From the NCBI GenBank assembly GCA_033296885.1, contig MU863901.1:124001-188000 (forward strand): DNA of 64,000 bases, given 5' to 3'. The notes beneath the pieces were generated by a model. It worked only from the letters and a program-made list of their open reading frames with translations. It was not told the origin of the DNA and ran no database searches. This document shows, piece by piece, positions 46,898 to 57,743 of this stretch (the first letter of the stretch is position 1; each line of letters starts with the position of its first letter). Both the position numbers and the translations under genes were made by a program. This stretch comes from Triangularia verruculosa. Lineage: Eukaryota; Ascomycota; Sordariomycetes; Sordariales; Podosporaceae.

Positions 46898-48391
46898 TTA
46901 CTTGCACTTCCAGGCCTCCAACCTCTCGGTCAACCACCCGCTCGTCCTCTTCAACGCTGTCTTCCTCTCTGTCATGGCAGGCGCATACCCCTGGCCCATC
47001 ATGAATTTGTTGTCCATCTTGCACAAGTCCTCCACCCAACTCCACTGCACACAGTCGGTCCACGACTTGCAAGCCTCCTCGCAATCTCCGGCCGACTCCC
47101 AAGCCTTCTTCCACTTCTCCTGATCGTACGTCTTCCCTTCCGGCCCCGGCGGGCTCTTCTTGTTTCCCGAGCTGACCTGCCACACCCCAGAAAAGTTATC
47201 CCACCACTCGGCCCTGTTATTTTGTTGCCTCAACGCAGGCAGTATTACCTTCTCGGCAAAGTCCCCATGCTTAATCGGACCCTGTTTCTGAAAATTCCAT
47301 TCTTGTTCCAGCTGGTAGTACCTGGCCACATCCCGCGCATGGACTTTATGCCAACTGAGCAGTGGCTCGCACCAATTCCACCTCTCAAAGCCAAACCGCC
47401 AGTGCACGATGGGATTGAATCCCCAAGTAAACTTCTCATCGCCACTGTTCTCCCCGAACTTCACTCCGTATTTGTTTAGCGCGTGGCCGAGGACCTGATC
47501 GCCACAGCAATGCGCGGCGGTGTAGTCTTCGTACTCCTCAGCCATCTTGTCATTCTGCCCAAACGACTTCTCCCATGCTCCCCGGGAGATGGCGAACCCA
47601 GCGCCCCCATGAGCGAAGATTACATCCGACTTGCCGGCGAAACTTCCAAGATAGTGAGGCCTCTGCCAGTCGTACTTGGAGAGGTACGCGAGGATGTTCG
47701 GGAGGAAGAGGTAGGTGTCATCTTCCATGTAGATGTACCACTTGGCTTTGGGGTGATTCTTTCCGGCGTGTTGAATAAGGGGTACGAATTTGTACTTGTC
47801 AATGATCCAACCGCCGGCTGGGCCGTAGTTGTCGCCCTCTATTCCCGCAGCTTCGACATAGGCGTTGTGGCCGTCGTAGAGGGGCTGCTGACGGTATATC
47901 TCAAAGTCTGCATGGCTTGATTTCAAGGCGTGCGTTGTGTTTTCCAAGACGTCGATGATGTTGAAGGAGCCAATGGTGGTGGGAGCGTCCGAGTAAATTA
48001 CGGAGTTGGATTGGGGGATGCGCTCAGGAGAGAGAGAAGTGGTGAGGTGGACTAGCAGGCGCTTCCAAAGAGAAGTGTAGCCTGTCTTCATTATCAAGAG
48101 GACGTCTTCAGATGTGAGGATTCCATCTTGATGATGTGTGTTTGATTGAGAGTTTGTTGGGGAGGAAGTTTGGGCGGGCGGTGGTGACCATACCGCCGCT
48201 GTGCGGTGGGAATGAGGATCGATATCGATGTCTTGGCCGACTTGGGATGGGGGCGTCCTCCAGTCTGGAAGAATGCCCGAATGGTAGGTTTCACCAGCAA
48301 GCCCCACATCCACGAGGTTATAGACACCCCAAAGACACGCCGATATCACAATGGCTGGTACGAAACGGTTGTTCCTGTATGTCATAACCAT
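46898..48391 (-). CDS. GT31-like (fringe / beta-1,3-galactosyltransferase type) Golgi glycosyltransferase
   Basis: A single exon encodes 497 residues. A short cytoplasmic tail, one hydrophobic segment (FVPAIVISACLWGVYNLV) and a Ser/Pro stem form a type II membrane protein of the Golgi. The catalytic part has WYIYMEDDTYLFLPN (the metal-binding DDT near residue 222), FAHGGAGFAISRGAW and CCGDQVLG with the expected late acidic residues, in the order seen in fringe-like GT31 and fungal DUF604 proteins. A C-terminal Cys-containing region (CEEACKSWTDCVQW) resembles a PAN/apple-like tail. The donor and acceptor sugars are unknown. It is divergent from the GT2 gene. Confidence 0.82.
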   Translation of the reverse strand: MVMTYRNNRFVPAIVISACLWGVYNLVDVGLAGETYHSGILPDWRTPPSQVGQDIDIDPHSHRTAAVWSPPPAQTSSPTNSQSNTHHQDGILTSEDVLLIMKTGYTSLWKRLLVHLTTSLSPERIPQSNSVIYSDAPTTIGSFNIIDVLENTTHALKSSHADFEIYRQQPLYDGHNAYVEAAGIEGDNYGPAGGWIIDKYKFVPLIQHAGKNHPKAKWYIYMEDDTYLFLPNILAYLSKYDWQRPHYLGSFAGKSDVIFAHGGAGFAISRGAWEKSFGQNDKMAEEYEDYTAAHCCGDQVLGHALNKYGVKFGENSGDEKFTWGFNPIVHWRFGFERWNWCEPLLSWHKVHARDVARYYQLEQEWNFQKQGPIKHGDFAEKVILPALRQQNNRAEWWDNFSGVWQVSSGNKKSPPGPEGKTYDQEKWKKAWESAGDCEEACKSWTDCVQWSWVEDLCKMDNKFMMGQGYAPAMTERKTALKRTSGWLTERLEAWKCK

Positions 48392-49783
48392 GGTGTTGTC
48401 TCTTTCAGATGGAAGTCAAGCAAACAACAAAGGAGCGACGAAAGAGTTGACCAGAGATACTCAGCTGTTGTGCGCGAGGGGTTGGCACCCGCCAGATATG
48501 GAGAGGGATAACCAGAAGAGCGCACAGTCCCACCAGGCATCCCTAGGTATGTTGCGTAAGCTGGATGTGTCAACACACCGACCCTTTAGTGGAGGCTATG
48601 GTGTCGGCACGAGGTGTTGCACAAAAGTCCAGAGCGAATAGGCGGCGAGCGACTCTTCGCCCGTCTTTCGGACATCATCTTGAAAGCTCTGCGGCGCAGC
48701 TTGCATAACACTCAGGAACCTGGACAGGATGCCACCTTGAAGCCTGGCGATATTTGGCGCGCCATACAAGCGTACGTATAACGTCAAGACAAGGTTCTGA
48801 CTCACCAAGATCTGAGACCAAGCTAACTGATCCTTTCATACACTCCCTAGCGGTTCTGATTGTGCCAAGCATTCGGCATGCAACGGCGGATAAAATGCGT
48901 TGCGGTCTTCAATGCAAACTGCCCAGGGGACTGGATCGCGGAACACTGAGAGGTTGTTCTTGGTCACACTGTAGCTGTGTGGCGCACATCATTTACCCAC
49001 AGCCTGCTCAGTCCAACGACGCTGTTTTGAACAAATCACAAGTCAAAAGTTCCACACGGATATCCCGCATGAATGCCCCCCCCGCAGTGGTTCATCTTTC
49101 CCTGTAGTCACTATCTGGATACCGAAGCAACTTTTGGAGGAACTCCGAATCCATCTCGGCTGTGGTTATGCCCACTGGCTCCACCACGTACGAGACATAC
49201 AGAACCAAGCAGCCGGCTGCGCGTTCAGCTCGACCTACGACTGGACGGCCATAAGTGCGGCTGGAAACACAGTCTTCGGAGGGCGGTCCGTCGGTATAAG
49301 GCGCAGCACAAGGCCTTACCGATAGGTGGACAGATACGACGCAAACCAGCCCTGTGCAGAGAGTCATGATGCAGGAAGATATTGTCCCGATGCGACGTTG
49401 CAGCCTCCAGAGCCCCTACCTACCGGTACACCGGGCAAAGAACTAATTTGACAACCACAATGCTTTTTCCCGGAACCTTCATTAGGGGTCTAGCGAGGAC
49501 CTTGTGCTCTGACTAGTATAGCGAGCCGACTTCGGTTAACAGGCAGGCATACGGACTTGGGTCTATGGGATGACACAGTCGGTGTATCTTCTCCTTGTCT
49601 CTCCTTGTTGGACGAGTCGCTTTTTCTTTCCAAGACAGTGGCTTAGATCAAGAGATTATGCTCTGTCATTTTCTTTTTGTACTTCCATCGCCCTCAGTTT
49701 TAGTCCTGCTGATCTCTCCACTACACTCTACTCTCGTTCAGCAGTTCTTTTTGCTCAACACCGCTCGTTTGTCTAAACATCCG
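48392..49783. promoter_or_regulatory. Shared upstream region of GT31 and GT2 genes
   Basis: The two glycosyltransferase genes start back to back, 1.39 kb apart. Open frames inside are short, overlapping and without known families, so the region most likely contains two promoters and leaders. The stretch before 49784 is T-rich and C/T-rich, fitting a transcription start zone for the GT2 gene. Confidence 0.45.
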
Positions 49784-51595
49784 ATGATATCACCAAAGGA
49801 AAAGCAGGATGACTTCCGAGAACCGGTGATTCAAGGCCACCCTCCCACAATCTCTCGCTTGATTCTTAACTTTCTGGGATGCTTACTGTCTATACCCATC
49901 TATTACTTCTCTACCGTTCACAGTCGTTACCCGGTAACCTTGGACATCGTCATCACCATTGCTCTCACGGAGCTCAACCGTTATATTGTGGAAGGGCGTC
50001 GCCAAGACTTTGCTCGTTCTCAACATCCGCCGACATTCAACGAACACTTTGACGAGAAGAACGAATGGAGCAGCCTCCACCTGGAAGCCCAACCGCGTCT
50101 CCCAAGCGCAGATTGCATGGCAGCAGTAGTTGGTTGGCGTGAGGATCCGGGCCTCTATGCTCGAGCATTGGAAAGCTACAAGTCCGCGAAAACATGTACT
50201 TTCTTTCTTGCAGGCATTGACGGTGACGAGACCGAAGACCAAGACATGGTCAATGTCTTCCGGCAAGTGTTTCCGCATAACTCCGCAGTCATCCAGATTC
50301 CAGAACCGCTGGGTGAGGTTGCTGAACGGATCCGCGTCAAAACCTTGGCCCTCCAGCGACAAAACGAACTCCGGGTCAACGAGGAGGAAGCCAACGCTGT
50401 TGCAATGCAAGCTTGCCTCGACCTAGCCCGATCCATCCTCCGGCAGCACAACCTCACCATTGGCGGACCCAAGGGCATCAGGCACCTCTGCCTCAAGCAG
50501 CGACACATGCACAAGAAGGGCATCATGTTCACGGCTTACGTCTTTGCTCTCGTCATCTCCGATATGCTCGGCATTGAGTTTCTCTGGTCGTCCGACTCGG
50601 ACACGATTGTCTTTCCCGATTCTTTGGAAAAGACGATTAACACTATCGCCTCTGATCCCAAAGCTGGAGGTGCGTCATCGGGTCTGGTCGTGCACAACAA
50701 CAGGGAAACAGCCGTCACGAATCTTGCCTCTGCGGTGTACTGGGGTGAACTCTACCTCACTCGCTCAACTCCAGCTTGTACAGGCACAAGTGACTGCCAG
50801 TCCGGCCCCAGCACTGCGTTCCGTCTATCTGCTCTCCCGGCTATTCTGGTCCCGTGGTACATGCAGATAGCGTTTGGGAAACGGATGATTGTCAACGAGG
50901 ACAGGCATCTGACCACCAATTTGCTGTTGAGGGGTTGGAACGTCGTTTTTGCTTCGGATGTCCTGGCTGCAACAGACACTCCCACCACGATGGCCCGTTG
51001 GCTCAGACAGCAGGTTCGCTGGGCAAGGGCAACCCATATCGAATCGCTCCTCAGACCAAAAGTGTACCTTGTCAGCCATCCACTCTTGTTTTACGGTATG
51101 GTCAAGCGCGAATTCGGGCCAGCGATTGGTGCTTTTGCAGTAACGTGGTTCTTCTTCACCGGTCACCAGCTGATTGAGATTTCCATCATGGACTTCGTCT
51201 TCCGGATTCTGATTAGTACCAGTTACAACTTTGTGAGGAATACTCACCGGTTGACGTTGACAGACCTAAAATGGATCGTGCCAGGAGTCTTCTTCTACTA
51301 CATCCCTTTACCGGCCGTGCAGATCTACAGCATGTTGACTATGGCTGCTGACGGGTGGGGAACATCGATGAGAGCAAGCGGGGATATGGAAAAGGCGAAG
51401 AGAGAAAGCAAGAGAAAGGCGTGGTTTGATCTCGGCTTCTTTGTTGTGTGGATGGGTATCGTGGCTGGTGTTTTGGCGAAGGTTATAGCCAGTCACTGGA
51501 GCTTGTTGTGGCATGAGAAAATGGCATGCATAATGGCGGTCATGTTTGTCACGATGTGGGGAGCTTGGAGAGTCACTATTGGGGCTTCTGCCTGA
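49784..51595 (+). CDS. GT2 processive polysaccharide synthase-like protein (Cps1-like)
   Basis: A single exon encodes 603 residues from the ATG at 49784. An in-frame ATG at 49658 would give 645, and no upstream stop decides between them. Two hydrophobic helices at the N terminus (LILNFLGCLLSIPIYYF, then VTLDIVITIAL) precede a cytosolic GT2 domain. The domain carries a DxD (SSDSDT, about residue 270), EDRHLT (about 371) and QQVRW (about 407), the set used by processive beta-glycosyltransferases. Four or five C-terminal helices follow. This is the fungal type 2 glycosyltransferase family related to Cps1 and hyaluronan-synthase-like enzymes, some members of which are needed for hyphal growth and surface glycan. 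Product is unknown. Confidence 0.85.
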   Translation: MISPKEKQDDFREPVIQGHPPTISRLILNFLGCLLSIPIYYFSTVHSRYPVTLDIVITIALTELNRYIVEGRRQDFARSQHPPTFNEHFDEKNEWSSLHLEAQPRLPSADCMAAVVGWREDPGLYARALESYKSAKTCTFFLAGIDGDETEDQDMVNVFRQVFPHNSAVIQIPEPLGEVAERIRVKTLALQRQNELRVNEEEANAVAMQACLDLARSILRQHNLTIGGPKGIRHLCLKQRHMHKKGIMFTAYVFALVISDMLGIEFLWSSDSDTIVFPDSLEKTINTIASDPKAGGASSGLVVHNNRETAVTNLASAVYWGELYLTRSTPACTGTSDCQSGPSTAFRLSALPAILVPWYMQIAFGKRMIVNEDRHLTTNLLLRGWNVVFASDVLAATDTPTTMARWLRQQVRWARATHIESLLRPKVYLVSHPLLFYGMVKREFGPAIGAFAVTWFFFTGHQLIEISIMDFVFRILISTSYNFVRNTHRLTLTDLKWIVPGVFFYYIPLPAVQIYSMLTMAADGWGTSMRASGDMEKAKRESKRKAWFDLGFFVVWMGIVAGVLAKVIASHWSLLWHEKMACIMAVMFVTMWGAWRVTIGASA

Positions 51596-51676
51596 GTCAT
51601 ATCGTACCTATCCTACAGATCTGTACATACCTTATCTAAGGTCAACCTAATAAACATACAAGTAGACATGTATATC

Positions 51677-52811
51677 TTACTCATCGATCTTAATCGCGAT
51701 CTTGCTGAAGTGCTTCTGCTCCTCCAACCTCTTGTAAGCCTCCTTCACCTGGTCCAAGCTAAAGACGACATCATCAAGCACCGGCACAATTCCCTTCTCC
51801 TCGATAAACTTGACCAAATCCCGGTACTGTTTCCTGCTGCCCAGGAAAATACCTCGGACAATGCAAGGCGTCCACAACGCCGACATCATGGGAACTGACC
51901 CAGGGTCAGACTTGTCCAACAGCCCAACCAAGGCAATAATGCCATCCGTCTTGACAGCAGCCAGCGACTGCACCAAAGAAGAGTTCCCAGCAACATCAAC
52001 GACCACATCCACACCCTTTTGGTCAGGGGTGTACTTCTTGGCCACCTCGCCCCAGTTCTCCGTTTCCCTGTAGTTGATCACATGCTTAGCCCCCAGCCCC
52101 TTCAGCCTCTCAGCCTTCTCGGCCGTCGAAGTGGTGGCAATAACATTGGCGCCCACAGCCACAGCGAACTGCAAAGCAGCGATACTAACTCCACCGGTCC
52201 CCTGTACCAGCACCCAATCACCCTTTTTGATCTCCCTCCCAGAAAGACCAAAGAGGGCGTTCCATGCTGTGAGACCGCTGCACGTGAGCGTGGCGGCCTG
52301 GAGAGGTGTCAGGTTGGAAGGGGCCTTGATGACGCCGTGCTGGGTGATGATCATCTGATTGGCCAGAGTGCCGTGGACCTTTTGCCCGAGACCATCTCCG
52401 ATGTCTCCAGCGGCCGGGAGGATGGTTTCGTCCGTGTGAGGGATCAAAGGTGAGAGGTATGTGACGACTCTGTCGCCGGGAGAGAGAGAAGTCACGTTTG
52501 AGCCGACAGACACGACCATCCCGGCGCCATCAGAACCGGGAACGACGTTGGGGGTGATGGGACCGACTAGTCCGCCCTGGAAGGGGGGGGGTTAGTATTG
52601 ATTTTCTTTTTCAAGGAAATGAAGCTGTGTTGGGGAATCTTACACTGTCTTTGGCAATGACTAGCTCACGGTAGTTCAGACTGGCAGCTTGAACTTGGAC
52701 GAGGACATCATCTGGGCCGAGCTGAGGCGAAGGGGAAATGTCGGAATCGACAAGTTGGAGGGATGTTTCATAGCCTTCTTGGCCGGTGAGAATCCATTTC
52801 TTGCCCGTCAT
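51677..52811 (-). CDS. Zinc-type (MDR) alcohol dehydrogenase / quinone-reductase-like oxidoreductase
   Basis: Exons 52811-52644 and 52576-51677 encode 355 residues. The N-terminal GroES-like domain has LNYRELVIAKDS, then PNVVPGSDGAGMV. The nucleotide-binding domain has QGTGGVSIAALQFA and a following DVAGN. The Cys/His ligands of the catalytic zinc in classical ADHs are not evident, and no structural-zinc lobe is seen, so it is probably an NADPH-dependent quinone- or enoyl-reductase-like MDR enzyme. The 67-nt intron contains a long G:C homopolymer (about 9 bases) just before the acceptor and the branch ACTAAC. Convergent with GT2, 81 bp from its stop. Substrate unknown. Confidence 0.88.
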
Positions 52812-53389
52812 CTTGGATAGTAGTTCGAGTTGAGGTTGTAAGAAGGTAAGGTAGATAGCTTATGCAATATTCCAGGTTGAAGAATTGACCACGTCACAAT
52901 TGGGCAGGTATAAGTAGATACCAGGAAGTAAGAAGAAGGAGCGGGGACAGCCAAGTAGTTAGAAGCCGAATGGCGGGTGGATTCAACACCGATTTTGACT
53001 AATCACAATTTCAACTCCGGAGATAAATCCTTGAAAGTGGAGTTAAGAGAAGTTTTCCGACTTGAATAGATGCAAAGAGCGTTCGAGGATGGAGGGTTCG
53101 GATTGGAATGCCGTCTTTGTGTATCCGTGGTTGTCCGAGTTGTCAATAAAGCATCATGGTAAGTGAGCTGACGTCATGAAGATTCATTTGACTCCACTAC
53201 AAGCCCCTATTCAACCCCTGAAGCCCCCCTGAATGCCTTTGGGCAAAACAAAACACAAGTACCTTACTCGGTATTCAGTCTAAGCAACCCCTGATAGCAA
53301 AGCTTTTCCATGTCTTGCCTGGCTCAGCCGGGACGCATCCTCCCTCAGGAACAGTGACTGCAGCTTCGCTAGCCGGGCTGCAATCGGTA
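52812..53389. other. Upstream region of the MDR gene
   Basis: About 580 bp. It contains the MDR promoter and the 3' end of the small secreted protein gene; no other signal. Confidence 0.45.
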
Positions 53390-53782
53390 CTAGTATACAC
53401 CGTCACTGTCACCAGAAGTCAGAACACTACCTAGGTACCTAGTTATGCGGTGCATCTTGTTGTACCGGTCATGGTAGGAAACAGCGCACATACCTCTGCA
53501 ATTTCTCTCCTTGCGCTCAAGTCTCATGGCTGTCACTTCGCCGAAAGCTTGGTTGACAGCCTGGCAGCCTCCACTCTGCTCCATCGCAGCATTGAAGGAT
53601 GGGAGTCTGGTGGTGAGGTACCAATAAGGGGGTTCAGTGGCGCAATCTTGATTTTGGTAGAATCCGAGAATGGTCATTAAATCACCCCAGGGATCTGTTA
53701 TGGGACCAGTCGGCTGCGGGAGCGGGGCTGGGGTTGCGGTGCAGAGGGCTGCGAGGCCGGCGATGCAGAGAAGGGATTTCAT
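53390..53782 (-). CDS. Small secreted cysteine-containing protein
   Basis: A short signal-type start (MKSLLCIAGLAALCTATPA) begins at the ATG at 53782; a further ATG at 53824 in the same frame would add 14 polar residues and spoil the signal peptide. An intron of 63 nt (53493-53431, GTATGT to CCTAG) can be removed to give 109 residues; reading through also stays open (130 residues), because 63 is a multiple of three. Mature cysteines occur in QDCATE, GGCQAV and RNCRG, so a disulfide is possible. No known domain is seen. Small secreted proteins of this kind are effector candidates, but there is no evidence beyond size and secretion signal. Confidence 0.55.
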   Translation of the reverse strand: MKSLLCIAGLAALCTATPAPLPQPTGPITDPWGDLMTILGFYQNQDCATEPPYWYLTTRLPSFNAAMEQSGGCQAVNQAFGEVTAMRLERKERNCRGMCAVSYHDRYNKMHRITRYLGSVLTSGDSDGVY

Positions 53783-54396
53783 GATGGCTGGCTTTCCGTA
53801 AGCGATTGACTTTGAATGAGGCATGGCAGCGACTTGCGAGTGAAAGGGGAAGCAGACATCGTGGGTCTATTTATGATTTGCGATGATACCCCCGCGAGAA
53901 TTAAGTCCGGTGTTCCGTTCTATTGCCGATGTCATTGAGGGGTTCATATTGGAATTATATTACCTGTTGGCACTCCAGCACATGGTTATTATATTGCCTA
54001 CGTTGTATTTGATACGTTGGCAGAACTGTAGAGTGATTGTGTAACCACAAGTTGATCGATGTGATCAAAGGGCCACCGTATGAGTACCTTGGGTTCCTAT
54101 GAAGGCTTTAGCCGAAAGCCTGATACATACATCGATTTGTACCACAGAGAGGCGGTGGACTTTGACACAACCGAACTCGATAATGAGGATGCTAATCTCG
54201 CGTGCGTAGTGATGGGTCTTCACTCTCAAACAATATTGTTATACAAGTAGGCCGGCAGGCATTCCAACTGCGAAAAGCTTCAGAAGAAAGCTGTGAAGGG
54301 CAGGGTTCTTATACATTATCACACAGTACCTAATATTCTTGTATCGTAGGACCTCAACACTCTCTCTCCAGCCCCGTGGCCAATTCGTGACAGCAT
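53783..54396. other. Spacer between small secreted protein and lipidation-motif gene
   Basis: About 610 bp, AT-rich. It holds the promoter of the small secreted protein and the 3' region of the gene ending at 54397. No other feature seen. Confidence 0.45.
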
Positions 54397-55347
54397 TCAA
54401 AATTCTCTTCCGACAATTTCTGGCCCCCTCTCTGGCCATGTCAGTCGCCCCTGCACCCAAGTGCCATCCTCCTTTCTCACCTTCTTCGTAACCCTATCAT
54501 CTACTCGGACACGCTCCTTACGACCTTCAGCATTCAGCGGAGACATCTTCGCTCGCTCAAAACCACTCGGATTTCCGTTGGGGTGATACATTGCCCCAAC
54601 GATTTGCCCCTCCTCAGTGGTCACAATCCGATCGGCTCCAGTGTGATTGAGTGGCGCCTTCCAGCGAAGCTTGATATTTTCTTCGTTGTCAAAAACAGCT
54701 TTCAACTTCTTAAATGGTGCAGGCTTCTTCGCAAAGTCGTAGGTCGACAGAAGAGGACCCCGCTGGTCAAGTGCTTTAATGGGATACTCGTATAGTTGCT
54801 CTTTTCCTTTGGGTTTCTCCCAGTCGTCAAATATATTTGTCTGCCATTGTACGCCCCTCTCATCCTTCTGCCACTCCTGGTTTCCGTATCGCTTGGGAAA
54901 GAGTCCTGGTTGTCTCGGCGCTTGCGGTGGAGGTGCCTTGCGTACTTGATGCTCCATGGCTTTGTAAGGGATCTTGACGCCGCCCTGGAGCTCATATTGC
55001 TATGTGGTCAAGCTGTCAGCGGTAATACTACCTAGTTGGGAGCTCTCCATATATAAACCTACAAGGTGGTCGTGAGACTTCTCGGAGTTAACACGGTCAT
55101 CAAAATTGATGGGCTTGTTGAGGTCAACTGGGACAGCAGGCCTCTTCGCGACAGCTGGAGGCCTGTTTATGACAGCACCATTTGCCCTTTTGGGGCCAGC
55201 AGGAGGTCTATTGACAACAGCAATAGTCGCGCCATGATTGACAGGAGACTTATTGCTCATGGGATTGACGTGACTGGTTGGCATAGGAGGATGTTGCCCA
55301 TGTGTCTGCCCTGTGGGGGTATCTTCACGGGAGGCGCCACAGCCCAT
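54397..55347 (-). CDS. Protein with N-terminal MGC lipidation motif and Pro-rich linker
   Basis: Exons 55347-55063 and 54999-54397, with a 63-nt intron, encode 295 residues. The N terminus MGCGASRE is a classic substrate for N-myristoylation (Gly2) with nearby Cys3 for palmitoylation, so the protein should sit on a membrane, probably the plasma membrane. A Pro/Asn/Arg-rich repeat (VNRPP, INRPP) and a short FDDRVN block follow. The C-terminal part is charged and contains QTNIFDDWEKPKG, with a late RVRVDDRVTKKVRKEDG. No domain is recognised. The join reads SHDHL-QYELQGG in phase. Membrane targeting is inferred from the motif alone. Confidence 0.7.
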
Positions 55348-56237
55348 TTTGAGTGAATGGTATCGCTGGTATTGAAACCCAGGGTGAAGGCAAGATGTAA
55401 TGGGCAGAAAAGTGAATCAAGACCAGCTTGGAAGAACAGCGCTAAAAGAAGACAAAAGAGACGAGCCAGAGGGCTTGAGGTCGGTATGTCGAGAAGTACG
55501 ACAAGATGGTGGAGTGAGGACGACAAGAACATCCTTCATATACACAACTTTACGCGCTCCTAAAGGTCAGTCTGCCTGTATTGGCACTGTGGCCATGGTG
55601 GGCTTCAGCATTCCATGTCGCGCTCATACAGGGTGCGGCGGCTGTGTTGGTTATGTTGGTTATGTTGGTTGTGGTCTAAAATCAGGAAGTGGGGGATCGG
55701 GAAGGCTCATCGCATGGTATCGGATGTATGTCCTATCGAGATCCCTTACCTCAACGAGTCAAAAAAACACATGATCAGGAGTTTCATGCAACTGGATATG
55801 CGACCGGCGGTCGCTTGATGCTAAATCGAACAGGATGGATGGTTCTCATGGGCGGCTATTGGTTGAGGGCCTTGGATGTGATTGGTTGCTTGGACCCGAC
55901 AGTCTGGTAAAGCCGCTGGGCCATCTTGGGAGGCAGCCTTTGTGAAAATGCTATTTTTGGTTTTTCCAAGGTTGAGCATTGAGATAAAGGTCAACTTTGA
56001 GTGCAAAAGACGTTGCTGTCCGCCCGGTTTGATTTGGCAACTTTATCTTGACCAATTCCTCCATAGCGTACGCTCCTAGGTATCGACTAAGGCGTCTTCA
56101 ACTCCCTCACCTCATTCACCACTCCTCTCTACTCTTCTCAAACCACGATCACAGTTGACCACCTTATCTGCGTCCTGACGGACCATTCTTTGTTACCTGC
56201 TTACCTTATCATTTCTCGTCTTCACTCCATCGCCGGA
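55348..56237. other. Divergent intergenic region
   Basis: About 890 bp between divergent genes. A short stretch at 55640-55675 has a repeated TGTTGGTTA (three times), which is a minor direct repeat. Nothing else recognised. Confidence 0.45.
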
Positions 56238-57743
56238 ATGTCCAACACTGACATCGAACCTGTGGTTGCGCGGCAGTTGCCCAACATCGTGCTTGCTTTA
56301 GAGACATCTGAGCCACTCTGGGTCACAATCATCAAAGAAAACAAGTATCTCAATGAGGATTCCGATTACGAGAACACCATCGCGCCAGACATAGCTGAGC
56401 TCTTCAAGAGTTATCTGCTCTCCGAGGACCACAATGCCGCCGCAGCTACCGCGATCAAGTTTGACTCCATGTACGAAGAGGTGTATGTGCCAAAGTACAA
56501 CGGATGTGGAGAAAGTGGACGGAAAAAGTGGTGGACCGGCTATCTAAGCTACTTTTACGAGGCAGTCTTCGTGATTACGAAACACATCTCTTATGATGAT
56601 CCGCTCCAAGACAAGGTCGTTCACCTCTTGCTTGAGCTCAAGAAGTTGCCTTCGCGGTCCGCCAAAATCGGAAGCTACCGAGGGTGGGAGTGGATTGACA
56701 GTGTGGTTTGGCAGTGCGACCCTCAGTTCACTGGTCAGCTTCAACATGCCCACGATTGTTCTCCGCCCTCCTTGTGTAGGTATATCCACCCCTTCCCCAC
56801 CAATGCACATGCTGACTGCCCTTCACCCGTCGCAGCTGTTAAAGATTATCTGAGAGGATCATATGATGATGAGGACTATGTGGAAGCCGCCCAGGAGTAT
56901 GAGCTCGATCCTATACGCTGGGTCAACCACCATGCCTTCCGTGCGCGATGCATACTTGCTGGTCTGTGTGAAGGAGACGAAGGATTTCTAGATGGCCCAA
57001 CTGCTGCCATTGATTATGGGCTAAGATTAGAAAGAGAGAGGTCAAGTCAAAAGGTGGCGGATGCCACCGTCATCGCAGCTGCAAACTATATTATCATGAT
57101 TGGCGACATCATAGATTCCGAATGTGTGAGGAAGCAACAAACTCCCTATAGGGATCAGTGGAGGGGCTGGCGGGATGGCAACGGACCCACAGTGTGGAAG
57201 CAATGGGCTCGCCGGTTGAGCGAGATTCTTGAAGGCCTCGAGAAAGGCGACGATGCTGGGTTACATGTCCGCGAGAAGAACCGGGCGGTTTTGAGGGATC
57301 TGGCGACCAAGGCGCGAGCAAGGATGGAGGAGTTAGAGCCAGCGCTCATCATCGAGATGGAGGCAGAGAGAAGGCAGCAAGTCAGGAAGAAGCTGGAAGA
57401 GGAAGAGAATAAGAAGAAGGAGGTGGAAGAGAAACAAAAGAGGGAGGAGGCAGAAGAAGCGGAGAAAGCGGAGAATATCAGAAGGACAGAAGAAGCAGAA
57501 AAAGCGCAAGAGGCCAAGGAGGTAGCCGAAGAATCAGCGCCAGGACAGACGCCGGCTGCTGCCACTGATTCATCACGCAAGGCAGATTCGACTGCAGATG
57601 GCAAATCCGATGCTGATTCCGACTTGAAGGTCACCAAAACTTCAGAACCTCGACACTCTAAACATCGCGCAGTTGAATTTGTCAAAGGTCTGGTCAGGTC
57701 ATTCAGCAGCGCAGGATCCAAGAAGGAAGCAAAGCAGGGATAG
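56238..57743 (+). CDS. DUF3632-like fungal protein with charged coiled-coil tail
   Basis: Exons 56238-56775 and 56836-57743 give 481 residues. The intron (60 nt, GTAGGT, GCTGAC, GCAG) is a multiple of three and has no stop, so retaining it would give 501 residues; I prefer splicing because the signals are good. The N-terminal 300 residues contain an alpha-helical pattern (IAELFKSYLL, then WTGYLSYFYEAVF, WVNHHAFRARCILAGL) like fungal DUF3632 proteins. The segment at about residues 365-425 is dominated by Glu/Lys (for example KKEVEEKQKREEAEEAEKAE), a probable coiled coil. The tail has basic patches. No enzymatic motif is seen. Confidence 0.72.
   Translation: MSNTDIEPVVARQLPNIVLALETSEPLWVTIIKENKYLNEDSDYENTIAPDIAELFKSYLLSEDHNAAAATAIKFDSMYEEVYVPKYNGCGESGRKKWWTGYLSYFYEAVFVITKHISYDDPLQDKVVHLLLELKKLPSRSAKIGSYRGWEWIDSVVWQCDPQFTGQLQHAHDCSPPSLCRYIHPFPTNAHADCPSPVAAVKDYLRGSYDDEDYVEAAQEYELDPIRWVNHHAFRARCILAGLCEGDEGFLDGPTAAIDYGLRLERERSSQKVADATVIAAANYIIMIGDIIDSECVRKQQTPYRDQWRGWRDGNGPTVWKQWARRLSEILEGLEKGDDAGLHVREKNRAVLRDLATKARARMEELEPALIIEMEAERRQQVRKKLEEEENKKKEVEEKQKREEAEEAEKAENIRRTEEAEKAQEAKEVAEESAPGQTPAAATDSSRKADSTADGKSDADSDLKVTKTSEPRHSKHRAVEFVKGLVRSFSSAGSKKEAKQG

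Noticed and set aside
49595..49783. N-terminal extension of the GT2 protein
   Set aside because: The extension starts from TTG or from a weak-context ATG at 49658. Its hydrophobic segment is not typical of the family, and the ATG at 49784 gives a normal start.
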